Shown here in pieces: positions 24,105 to 31,102 of a stretch of DNA of 33,496 nt; position 1 is the stretch's first letter; each line of letters starts with the position of its first letter. The position numbers were made by a program, and so were the translations under genes. The notes below the pieces were generated by a model that was given only the letters and a program-made list of their open reading frames with translations, was not told the origin of the DNA and searched no databases. The stretch lies in the NCBI GenBank assembly GCA_902782995.1, contig CACZPJ010000057.1, positions 1 to 33,496 of the forward strand, in the 5' to 3' direction. Source of the stretch: an uncultured Lachnospiraceae bacterium. Lineage in GTDB: Bacteria; Bacillota; Clostridia; Lachnospirales; Lachnospiraceae.

Positions 24105-24856
24105 TGATTCTCTAAGACCTCATTCATAGCCTCCATTTTTTCCTCTGCCTGATAGATCAGTTCACTGCATTGAAACAGTTCGCCTGCAAAGTCAACGTCC
24201 ACATCCTTGTTAATGGACTTGTAACGGATGTCATGCTCTAAGCTTGCCCATAAGTCCATTGCAAGTGTCCGGATCTGAAGCTCTACCGGAACGAACTGTT
24301 TTTTGTTCATAAAGTAGACCGGAATGCGGATGATGATATGGAGACTGCGGTAGCCGTTTTTCTTTGGCTTTTCAATATAGTCCTTGATCTCTAGGATATG
24401 TAGATCATCCTGTGCTAAGATACGGTCACGGATCAGATATACATCCTTGATATACGGGCATACGATGCGGACACCAGCAATGTCATAGATATTGTTGCAG
24501 GCAGCCGACAGGGTAAGGTCGAGATTTTTCTTCTCAAGCTTGCCTAGGATACTGCCGGCGGACTTTAACCGTGTATCAATATGATGGATCGGACAGCGGA
24601 GATTCCGGTAGTGGAATTCGTCCTTGATGATCTCAAGCCTTGCGGTCGTTGCACTCATGGCTGCATTGTACATGCGTAAGATCGGGTCGATGCTGTAGGT
24701 AAACTGTTCGGTCATGTCAGCGATCGTACGCATATTATCATTTGCCATACCGCCAAGCGGTATCAGCTCCGTAACGGCGATGGTATCTTCTTCGACGATA
24801 ATGTCGGTTTCTTCTATTTCTGAAATTGTATTTTTTGATCTTCGATTTCTTTTCAT
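24101..24856 (-). CDS. Small alarmone synthetase (GTP pyrophosphokinase, RelA/SpoT synthetase domain)
   Basis: A 251-residue single-domain (p)ppGpp synthetase of the YjbM/YwaC group, which transfers pyrophosphate from ATP to GDP or GTP. There is no HD hydrolase, TGS or ACT domain. Conserved synthetase segments are DTRLKSAGSILGKLEKK (ATP binding), DIAGVRIVCPY, KPKKNGYRSLH (GTP binding) and VELQIRTLAMDLWASLEHDIRYK with the catalytic ExQIRT. The first 35 residues are a charged, acidic extension. GGGGG lies about 10 bases before the ATG; a later ATG near residue 37 (MANDNMRT) cannot be excluded. Such enzymes are usually induced by cell-wall or alkaline stress and lack ribosome control. Confidence 0.93.
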   Translation of the reverse strand: MKRNRRSKNTISEIEETDIIVEEDTIAVTELIPLGGMANDNMRTIADMTEQFTYSIDPILRMYNAAMSATTARLEIIKDEFHYRNLRCPIHHIDTRLKSAGSILGKLEKKNLDLTLSAACNNIYDIAGVRIVCPYIKDVYLIRDRILAQDDLHILEIKDYIEKPKKNGYRSLHIIIRIPVYFMNKKQFVPVELQIRTLAMDLWASLEHDIRYKSINKDVDVDFAGELFQCSELIYQAEEKMEAMNEVLENH

Positions 24857-24965
24857 TTACAAGTAACCCCCAAATTGCTAATATATATAAGTATATCAGA
24901 TAGGTATAAAAAAGGACGAAACAGAACGTAAAAATTCTATTAATTTTTCTATCAGGAGCAAAAAC

Positions 24966-25970
24966 GTGAAAAAAACAATCGTATTACTTGCATTCGCCCT
25001 GCTGCTTACCGGATGCGGAAAGCAGGAGACGGTGCAGACGGATGAGAAAACGCAGATGCAGACCAAAGCCTCGGAAACAGATCAGGAAACTGCTAAGATG
25101 GATACGCAGGAAAAAGAAACTGTGAATACAGATGCAGTGGATATGGCAGGGCAGGACACGGAGGCACAAGGCGAAGAAGTACAGGATACAGAGGTGCAGA
25201 GTGAAAGTGAAACCGGTCTATCCGATACCGGGCAGGAAGAAAAACCGGATTATACACTGCCACAGGCAGGGGTACAGTCGATGGAGAATCTGCTCTATAC
25301 GGCAAAGCAGCCGGTCGGGACTACGATGTATATCTGGGGCGGTGGCTGGAATGAGGAAGATACCGGAGCCGGCATCGAGGCAGTCAGTATCGGTGTGAGT
25401 CCGACTTGGGCGTCGTATGCAGCCGCGCAGGATGCGTCGTATAATTATAAGAATACGAGATACCAGATCCATAATGGGCTGGACTGTTCCGGCTATATCG
25501 GCTGGCTGGTCTATAATGTGTTCCATACGAAGGATCAGGAAACGGGCTATGTGCAGAAGGCAACGACCATGGCAGAGAATTTCGCAGGATATGGCTGGGG
25601 CAGTTATACTCCGGCAGGAAGTGTGACAGACTGGCAGGCAGGCGATATTATGAGTATGAAGGGGCATGTCTGGATGTCTCTTGGCATGTGTGCGGACGGC
25701 AGTGTCCTTCTGATGCATGCAAGTCCGCCCGGAGTACGGATCTGTGGAACGAGAAATACGGATGGCAGTAACAGCCAGGCAGTGGCTCTTGCCAGAAAAT
25801 ATATGAGCAGCTATTATCCGGACTGGTACAACAGATATCCGGAGTGTGGTGTTGATCACAACTATCTGGATACGTCAGCACAGATGCGGTGGAGCGATAC
25901 GGTCTTATCGGATGACAGCGGGATCCGTCAGATGACAGCCGAAGAAGTATGTGGATTTTTATTTGAGTAA
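24966..25970 (+). CDS. Lipoprotein with NlpC/P60-like cysteine peptidase domain
   Basis: A 334-residue exported lipoprotein. The lipobox LLTGC puts the lipidated Cys at 17. Residues 20-95 are a Gln/Glu/Thr-rich linker of low complexity. The C-terminal domain (about 105-334) looks like an NlpC/P60-type cell-wall peptidase: YIWGGGW, then GLDCSG with Cys174, GHVWMSLG with His234 and LLMHASPPGVRI with His251. Spacing is longer than in classical NlpC/P60 proteins, so this may be one of the divergent CHAP/P60-like groups. The start is GTG at 24966 after AGGAGC. It diverges from the alarmone synthetase gene; the 109 bases between hold promoters for both, but none stands out. Confidence 0.82.
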   Translation: MKKTIVLLAFALLLTGCGKQETVQTDEKTQMQTKASETDQETAKMDTQEKETVNTDAVDMAGQDTEAQGEEVQDTEVQSESETGLSDTGQEEKPDYTLPQAGVQSMENLLYTAKQPVGTTMYIWGGGWNEEDTGAGIEAVSIGVSPTWASYAAAQDASYNYKNTRYQIHNGLDCSGYIGWLVYNVFHTKDQETGYVQKATTMAENFAGYGWGSYTPAGSVTDWQAGDIMSMKGHVWMSLGMCADGSVLLMHASPPGVRICGTRNTDGSNSQAVALARKYMSSYYPDWYNRYPECGVDHNYLDTSAQMRWSDTVLSDDSGIRQMTAEEVCGFLFE

Positions 25971-25995
25971 CGGGTACGTTTGCAGGCAGATCATT

Positions 25996-26025
25996 ACCGC
26001 TTACCGCCGGAAACCGACCGCTTAC
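25996..26025 (+). promoter_or_regulatory. Putative LytTR binding site (two direct repeats)
   Basis: ACCGCTTAC at 25996-26004 and again at 26017-26025, exactly repeated with a 12-base spacer. Two 9-base direct repeats with a 12-base gap (21 bases start to start) is the geometry bound by AgrA and other LytTR regulators. The repeat fits seven of nine positions of the general LytTR pattern. A related ACGGTTTAC at 26032-26040 overlaps the -35. The gene downstream encodes a LytTR protein, so autoregulation is likely. Confidence 0.65.
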
Positions 26026-26035
26026 GGAAAAACGG

Positions 26036-26063
26036 TTTACATCGGGAAAAAAGTTGTTAAAAT
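26036..26063 (+). promoter_or_regulatory. Promoter of the LytTR regulator gene
   Basis: TTTACA (26036-26041), 16 bases, TAAAAT (26058-26063); each hexamer matches five of six. The direct-repeat box ends 10 bases upstream of the -35, a usual place for an activator. Confidence 0.6.
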
Positions 26064-26112
26064 GGCATTTGTAACAACAAAGCAGCATAAGCTGCACAAT
26101 GCGGGAGCAGAT

Positions 26113-26565
26113 ATGAAGATAAGAGTAGAAATTGATGAGCAGGCACAGACGGATGAAGTGATCATCCGCTGTAAGAGCCTTACCGATGAGGTGGCACAGA
26201 TACAGAAGGCGGTCAGTGATCTGATTGCAGAGAAAAAACGGATCGTCTTTTACAAGGGTGATGCAGCGTATTACTTTCCATTAGATGAGATTCTCTTTTT
26301 TGAGACAGACGCAGATGGAATCTGTGCACATACGAAGGATGATATTTATAAGATCCATTACCGGCTGTATGAGTTAGAAGAGTTACTGCCGGGTTATTTC
26401 TTAAGAATCTCCAAATCAGCAATTTTAAATATCCGTAAGATCTATGCGATTGACCGGAATCTCTCATCTGCAAGCATTGTTTCGTTTCAGAATACATATA
26501 AGAAAGTCTATGTGTCCAGACGCTATTATAAGCCGTTGAAGGACCGCTTAGAGGAAAGAGGTTAA
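26113..26565 (+). CDS. LytTR-domain transcriptional regulator
   Basis: A 150-residue DNA-binding protein consisting of a short N-terminal region (about 1-50, MKIRVEIDEQAQTDEVIIRC) and a LytTR domain (about 55-150) with YFPLDEILFFETD, the central YELEELLPGYFLRISKSAILNIRKI and the C-terminal VYVSRRYYKPLKDRL. There is no receiver domain, so it is not a classical response regulator. GGGAGC precedes the ATG at 26113; the open frame upstream to 25951 overlaps the lipoprotein gene and the promoter. The next gene starts 3 bases after its stop and encodes a membrane protein; paired LytTR and membrane protein genes often form a regulator/inhibitor couple. Confidence 0.92.
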   Translation: MKIRVEIDEQAQTDEVIIRCKSLTDEVAQIQKAVSDLIAEKKRIVFYKGDAAYYFPLDEILFFETDADGICAHTKDDIYKIHYRLYELEELLPGYFLRISKSAILNIRKIYAIDRNLSSASIVSFQNTYKKVYVSRRYYKPLKDRLEERG

Positions 26566-26568
26566 GTT

Positions 26569-27279
26569 ATGGGAAAAAAATTAGACAAATTATTCTGGGG
26601 ATTGTTTTTCATTCTCGGGGCGGTATTTATTCTGGTAAGCCGAATGGGCTATCTGAAGGATATGAATGTATTTACACTGATTCTTGCGGTATTTTTAGCA
26701 GGCTGTTTTCTCAAGAGCCTGTTTCATGTGGAATTTACCGGAATGTTGTTTTCACTCGCGTTTCTTGCAATCCTGTTTTCGAAGGAACTGCATATTGAGG
26801 CGATCACACCATGGCCGGTGCTTGGTGCAGCATTATTGGGCAGTATCGGTCTGAATATCATTTTTCATAAGCAGCATGAAAAAAAATGGAAAAAAGAGGA
26901 GTACAGATTTGAGGATCATGCGGCTACGGTAAATGAGGAAGATGGCTGTGAGATCCATTACGGTGTTACCTTCGGTTCAAGCATCAAGTACATCAATTCC
27001 GATGATTTTTGCAGGGCAGACTTAGAGTGTAACTTCGGAGCAATGAAGGTATACTTTGACAATGCCATGATACAGAACGGATCGGCCGAGATCAATGTAC
27101 ACTGTTCCTTTTCCGGCATGGAGCTTTATATTCCAAAGGAGTGGAATGTGATTACCGACCGGGCAAGTGTATCCCTGGCAGGAATTACGGAAAAGAACCA
27201 TCCGCAGACAAACGGCTCACCGGTTGTTACGATCACGGGATCGGTCAGCTTCAGCGGAATCGAGATTATTTATATCTAA
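26569..27279 (+). CDS. LiaF-like membrane protein
   Basis: A 236-residue protein with four predicted membrane helices in the first 110 residues (WGLFFILGAVFILVSR, FTLILAVFLAGCFL, MLFSLAFLAILFS, PVLGAALLGSIGLNII), a charged linker and a C-terminal beta-strand domain (about 130-236) with repeated Y/V-F-G-x-x-x-x-Y/F patterns (GVTFGSSIKY, CNFGAMKVYF, CSFSGMELYI, VSFSGIEIIY). This is the layout of LiaF, the inhibitor of the LiaRS cell-envelope stress system. No LiaS/LiaR pair is present; the LytTR protein just upstream is the likely partner. An intrinsic terminator follows. Confidence 0.85.
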   Translation: MGKKLDKLFWGLFFILGAVFILVSRMGYLKDMNVFTLILAVFLAGCFLKSLFHVEFTGMLFSLAFLAILFSKELHIEAITPWPVLGAALLGSIGLNIIFHKQHEKKWKKEEYRFEDHAATVNEEDGCEIHYGVTFGSSIKYINSDDFCRADLECNFGAMKVYFDNAMIQNGSAEINVHCSFSGMELYIPKEWNVITDRASVSLAGITEKNHPQTNGSPVVTITGSVSFSGIEIIYI

Positions 27280-27304
27280 CAGGTAAGTCTGATATGTACC
27301 GCAT

Positions 27305-27351
27305 AAGACAGGGCAGAACGCGTTTTCATCGCAGTTTGCCCTGTCTTTTTT
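27305..27351 (+). terminator. Intrinsic terminator after the LiaF-like gene
   Basis: AAGACAGGGCA (27305-27315) pairs with TGCCCTGTCTT (27337-27347), followed by a run of T to 27351. It ends the LytTR/LiaF-like unit; the minus-strand coat-protein gene ends 6 bases further on. Confidence 0.9.
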
Positions 27352-27356
27352 GATGA

Positions 27357-27821
27357 TTAATTATACATACCGTTGGTATGCATGTAATCGTAGAGAATCT
27401 TGCCATGATGCTGTTCTTCTGCCTGAATACCGTTTAATGCGTGACGTACTTTTTCATCTGAGAATTCAAAAATACTCGTGTTATAGACGGAGGAAACGTG
27501 CTTTTCGGTAGCAAGGCTGTCGGAGCAGAGGAATTTGTCATGCTCTTTTTCCTCGGCAGAGGTCAGTGTGCCATAGACCGGACGGAAGGAGTCTGGCAGA
27601 CTGGCGGTATCCTGTGCAACGTTCACGGTCGGGGTCTCACCGTTTAAGATGTCTGTTACGGTGTTCAGATGTCTTCTTTCGGTGTCAGCAATGGAGGAAA
27701 AAAGTGATTTTAACTGTGGATCATAGGCTTCGGATTCACATTTTTCATATTTTTCGACGCAGAGCTGCTCCTGCTTTTTGATGTCTTCGAGTAAGGAAGT
27801 TTCTTTTTGTGTAAGTATCAT
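27357..27821 (-). CDS. CotF-like spore coat / ferritin-like protein
   Basis: A 154-residue helical protein resembling the Coat_F family, which is spread through spore-forming Clostridia. The N-terminal LTQKETSLLEDIKKQEQLCVEKYEKC and ADTERRHLNTVTDIL are typical, and the second helical pair has IQAEEQHHGKILYDYM. The two E-x-x-H motifs (ERRH, EEQHH) recall a ferritin-like metal site, but the family is described as a structural coat protein and metal binding is not shown. The minus-strand ATG at 27821 follows TGAGGA; the frame is open further upstream to 27932, but that extension has biased composition and no ribosome binding site. Confidence 0.75.
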   Translation of the reverse strand: MILTQKETSLLEDIKKQEQLCVEKYEKCESEAYDPQLKSLFSSIADTERRHLNTVTDILNGETPTVNVAQDTASLPDSFRPVYGTLTSAEEKEHDKFLCSDSLATEKHVSSVYNTSIFEFSDEKVRHALNGIQAEEQHHGKILYDYMHTNGMYN

Positions 27822-28009
27822 AATATCCTCATTTCTGCACACATTTTCTGTAGATAGCGTCTGATTTTTCGCACTATTCCTGCTTCGGCATGCGCTTTTG
27901 GCGTATCCGGAGGATGAATGCCGGGTGTGCACCGGCAGACGTTAGTTTCAGTATGAACCCGGAAGGGAAAAAGTATACATATTTTGGTGGAAAAGTAACA
28001 TACAAACAG

Positions 28010-28038
28010 GTGACGGAAGTGGAAAAATGTAGTATAAT
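28010..28038 (+). promoter_or_regulatory. Candidate promoter of the 150-residue protein gene
   Basis: GTGACG (28010-28015), 17 bases, then a perfect TATAAT (28033-28038). TAGTATAA occurs at 28030-28037 and again at 28051-28058, 21 bases apart, so a second -10 or a regulator site may overlap the start region. The rest of the 284-base gap from 27822 shows nothing else clear. Confidence 0.55.
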
Positions 28039-28105
28039 TGTACATAACTATAGTATAAATATATTTTTTAACAGAAGCAGAAACATGTGAAGAAATGAGG
28101 ATAAA

Positions 28106-28558
28106 ATGACAGCAGAAAATCTATGTGTGAACTTAGAGGATATGATAAAGGAAACAACGCAAAAGAAGTTAAAATGGCATGTGGAATTTGCTACTTCCGA
28201 ATATCAGAAGGAGGAAGATAAGCCGGTTGTAGAAGCAGATGGAAAGACCTGGACGGTAGATGAATGTTATACCGCATACAGTTGCAGCTTCCGTGGTGCA
28301 GATTTTTGTATGATCACCTATGAGAACATTGAGAGATCCGGAGAACAGACAAGAACGATTAATCTCGTATTTTTACCACCGGTTGCAATGCGGATCTTTG
28401 TATTAGATGAGCTTGCACCATATGCAGTGGAGACATCTGCGGTATTAGTAGATAAGATCCACCGGCTCTTTGAACTGTTACTGTCGCTGAAGCGTGAAGA
28501 CAGTGAGCAGGTAGTTTTTGATGCAAGAGAGATTATTGTAAAAGATACAGAGGAGTAG
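28106..28558 (+). CDS. Hypothetical protein, 150 residues
   Basis: I do not recognise this protein. It has no signal peptide or membrane segment, is slightly acidic, and mixes beta-type stretches (WHVEFATSEY, YTAYSCSFRGADFCMITYENI, RTINLVFLPPVAMRIFVLDEL) with a C-terminal helix (AVLVDKIHRLFELLLSLKR). Codon use and the TGAGGATAAA ribosome binding site match the neighbours, so it is very likely a real gene. It has its own promoter and ends 8 bases before the secreted protease gene, so the two are probably co-transcribed. It may be a cytosolic companion of the protease, but nothing in the sequence proves this. Confidence 0.8.
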   Translation: MTAENLCVNLEDMIKETTQKKLKWHVEFATSEYQKEEDKPVVEADGKTWTVDECYTAYSCSFRGADFCMITYENIERSGEQTRTINLVFLPPVAMRIFVLDELAPYAVETSAVLVDKIHRLFELLLSLKREDSEQVVFDAREIIVKDTEE

Positions 28559-28566
28559 GAGAACGT

Positions 28567-31005
28567 ATGAAAAAGCGAATCGTGGGCAGCGCAGCAGTTT
28601 TTGCACTGTGTACGGGAATGCTCCTGGTATCGGATATGCAGCGTGTGGATCGTAAAGGCAGTGGGATCACATCCTGTGGGGATACAGAGACGGTAACGGA
28701 AGAGGTGTTTTCCGATTATATCGGGGATGATATTGTTGTTCCGGCCTTAGAAGAGGATTCCATACAGACATATGCAGCTTTCGATCAGCAGGAAGCGGGA
28801 CGTATGGCACAGGGAGCATCGCAGTCTGCGATACCCGAAGCCTACGACAGCCGTTTGTACGGATATGTGACAGAAGCAAAGACACAGGTGGATAATACCT
28901 GCTGGACCTACAGCGCGGTATCGACGGCTGAGGCAAGTGTATTGAAGAACAATACACCGGTGGATGGACAGATCCCGGACGCAGAGACACTCGATCTCTC
29001 AGAGGAGCATCTGGCATATGCGTTTTATCATATGCCGCAGGATGAGATGGGCAATACCGACGGAGATGCAACGACACCACTTGGCAGTTATACCGGAGTA
29101 GGAGGGAATCACGTCTTTACGACCTTCGGGCTGGCAGACTGGTATGGCATAGCGTCTGCGCAGACCGTCGCAGATGTTACGGATGAGCAGTGGGAGGAGG
29201 AAACGGTAACGACCGGGGATTACCCGGACAGTGTTCATCTGCAGCAGGCATACTGGATCAATCTTGCAGTGGATCAGAAAAATGTCAAGCGCATGATCTT
29301 AGAGCATGGCTCGGTTGCAATCTCCATGTACTATGGAGCTTCCGGCTATAATGTGGCAAACAGTGCGTACTACTGTGACTGGTATGATAATCCAACAGCA
29401 AAGACCAAGCGGGTGAACCATGCGGTTCAGATCGTCGGCTGGGACGATACATACAGCAGAAGTAATTTTAACAGTGATCCGGGAATCGATGGAGCCTGGC
29501 TTGCGAAAAACAGCATGGGAACCGGCTGGGGAGATGACGGGTATTTCTGGATCTCTTATGATGATCACGCATTAACCCAGGGTTCTGCAAAGGCGTTTGT
29601 CTTTGCATTTGAAAGCGCAGATAATTATGCACATATCTATCAGTATGACGGAAGTGCGGGAGCTTATGTCAACAGCACAACAAACAGTACCGGGTATCAG
29701 GTGGAAAGCGGCGGTTCGGTTGCAAATATATTCAAGGTGCCGGCGGACATTTCTGCCCAAGCTGAGACCTTAGATGCGGTTTCGTTTGCGTTATATGCAG
29801 TCAGTGTGGATTACAGCATCCAGATCTATAAGAATCCTTCCGATGCAGCAGATCCTACGAGTGGAGAAGCACTTCTGACACAGCCGGTGACAGGAAAGAC
29901 TTCCTTTGTCGGATATTATACGATTCCGTTGGATGAAAAGCCGCTCTTACAGGCGGGTGATACCTTTAGCGTGGTTGTAACTTTATCGAAGCCTTCCGGC
30001 AAAGCGGTCGATTATTTTGCAGATCACAGCTATCAGAATGGAAGCTGGATACGTTTCACCAATCAGGTGCAGGAAGGACAGAGCTTTGCATATACTGCCG
30101 GAGGCTGGAGTGATCTTGCAGCATCGGCTGCATCAGCGAGGATCAAGGCATTTACGAATGATGTAGAGATCCCTGTAACAGCGTTATCCATATCGGCAGA
30201 AACGGATCATCTCTGGAAGGGAGAGACGCTGCCGCTTACGGTTACGTTTGCACCGGAGAATGCAGCAGTTAAAAAGCTGGTGTGGACAAGTTCGGATTCT
30301 TCAGTGGCAGCTGTGGATGAGGCAGGAGTCATCAGCGCAAAAAAGAGTGGATCAGCAACGATCACAGCAGCACTTGCAGACGGCAGCGGATTATCTGCAG
30401 GCTATACCGTAACGGTACGGACTCCTGCAGACCGTGTCACATTGAAAAATAATACCAAGAAGTTGGTCTGCGAACCGGGAAAGACCTTGCAGCTTACGTT
30501 CGAGGTGGATCCTTCTGATGCAGCGGATCAGATCTGTTTTTCCTCTTCGGATGAGAAGATTGCTACGATCGATGCAGACGGTAAGGTTACCGGGAAAAAA
30601 GAGGGTGTGGTTTCAATTACCGTAACATCTCTTTACAACAAGAAAAAGCTCTACACTGTAAAGGTATTGGTGCAGGATCAGACGGTCATAAAGCAGCAGA
30701 ATCCGGATGAGAATACGGAAAAGGATACGCAGACAGATCCCTCCACCGAGCAGGGCAGCACGGAGCCTGATACAGAAAAAGGAAAAGCTGATGATAGCGG
30801 TACACCAGACACTGCGGCAGATCCCGGGGAGACAGCCGGACCGGCAGAGATAAAAGCAGCAGATGGGGATGCGGCAGGAACCGGAACGGGTGTAAACTCT
30901 GTCCGGACGGGAGACGACACGCCGACAGAACGGTGGCTGTTACTGCTTTTTGGGGCTGCACTTGTTTTAGCCGGAATCGGAAGGAAGAAAAAGGGACTTT
31001 CATAG
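28567..31005 (+). CDS. Secreted papain-like (C1) protease with Ig-like domains and a TGD-type anchor tail
   Basis: An 812-residue exported protease. A hydrophobic signal (about 5-22) is followed by a linker and a C1 peptidase domain (about 88-345): Gln107 and Cys112 in TQVDNTCWTYSAVS, His285 in VNHAVQIVGWDD and Asn315 in LAKNSMGTGWGDDGYFWISY. Residues about 346-530 resemble the lectin-like domain often fused to these enzymes. Two BIG2-type Ig-like domains follow (about 535-615 and 620-700), then a Thr/Asp/Glu/Pro-rich spacer and a tail with VRTGDDTP, a hydrophobic helix and GRKKKG. No LPxTG is present; the TGD motif is common in clostridial surface proteins. A wall or membrane location is inferred. 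Confidence 0.9.
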   Translation: MKKRIVGSAAVFALCTGMLLVSDMQRVDRKGSGITSCGDTETVTEEVFSDYIGDDIVVPALEEDSIQTYAAFDQQEAGRMAQGASQSAIPEAYDSRLYGYVTEAKTQVDNTCWTYSAVSTAEASVLKNNTPVDGQIPDAETLDLSEEHLAYAFYHMPQDEMGNTDGDATTPLGSYTGVGGNHVFTTFGLADWYGIASAQTVADVTDEQWEEETVTTGDYPDSVHLQQAYWINLAVDQKNVKRMILEHGSVAISMYYGASGYNVANSAYYCDWYDNPTAKTKRVNHAVQIVGWDDTYSRSNFNSDPGIDGAWLAKNSMGTGWGDDGYFWISYDDHALTQGSAKAFVFAFESADNYAHIYQYDGSAGAYVNSTTNSTGYQVESGGSVANIFKVPADISAQAETLDAVSFALYAVSVDYSIQIYKNPSDAADPTSGEALLTQPVTGKTSFVGYYTIPLDEKPLLQAGDTFSVVVTLSKPSGKAVDYFADHSYQNGSWIRFTNQVQEGQSFAYTAGGWSDLAASAASARIKAFTNDVEIPVTALSISAETDHLWKGETLPLTVTFAPENAAVKKLVWTSSDSSVAAVDEAGVISAKKSGSATITAALADGSGLSAGYTVTVRTPADRVTLKNNTKKLVCEPGKTLQLTFEVDPSDAADQICFSSSDEKIATIDADGKVTGKKEGVVSITVTSLYNKKKLYTVKVLVQDQTVIKQQNPDENTEKDTQTDPSTEQGSTEPDTEKGKADDSGTPDTAADPGETAGPAEIKAADGDAAGTGTGVNSVRTGDDTPTERWLLLLFGAALVLAGIGRKKKGLS

Positions 31006-31006
31006 G

Positions 31007-31030
31007 TGAAAACAGATAGGGGATTTCACA
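31007..31030 (+). repeat. Palindrome copy E (diverged)
   Basis: GTGAAA at the left and TTTCAC at the right, with the centre ACAGATAGGGGA. The centre shares GATAGG with copy B at 17.3 kb. It directly follows the protease stop codon and lies before the chemoreceptor promoter, where no other terminator is visible. Confidence 0.5.
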
Positions 31031-31038
31031 CGATTACC

Positions 31039-31067
31039 TTGAAAAAGAAGTGTTTTGGGGATAAACT
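31039..31067 (+). promoter_or_regulatory. Candidate promoter of the chemoreceptor gene
   Basis: TTGAAA (31039-31044), 17 bases, TAAACT (31062-31067). The hexamers are the same as those proposed for rpoD at 12145. A motility sigma factor pattern was looked for because of the product, but the required TAAA at 15 bases before GGGGATAA is missing. Confidence 0.5.
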
Positions 31068-31102
31068 AGAAACAGGTTTTACAACGGAGGAAAAGAAACG
31101 GT

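Noticed and set aside
27890..28090. 66-residue plus-strand frame between the coat gene and the hypothetical gene
   Set aside because: It crosses the TATAAT promoter, has no ribosome binding site spaced properly for its first ATG and no recognisable composition.
30907..30975. LPxTG sortase signal in the protease tail
   Set aside because: No LPxTG or close variant is present before the hydrophobic segment; only the TGD motif is seen.
31038..31064. Motility sigma factor promoter before the chemoreceptor
   Set aside because: GGGGATAA resembles the -10, but TAAA is missing at the required distance; a sigma-A-type TTGAAA-N17-TAAACT fits better.
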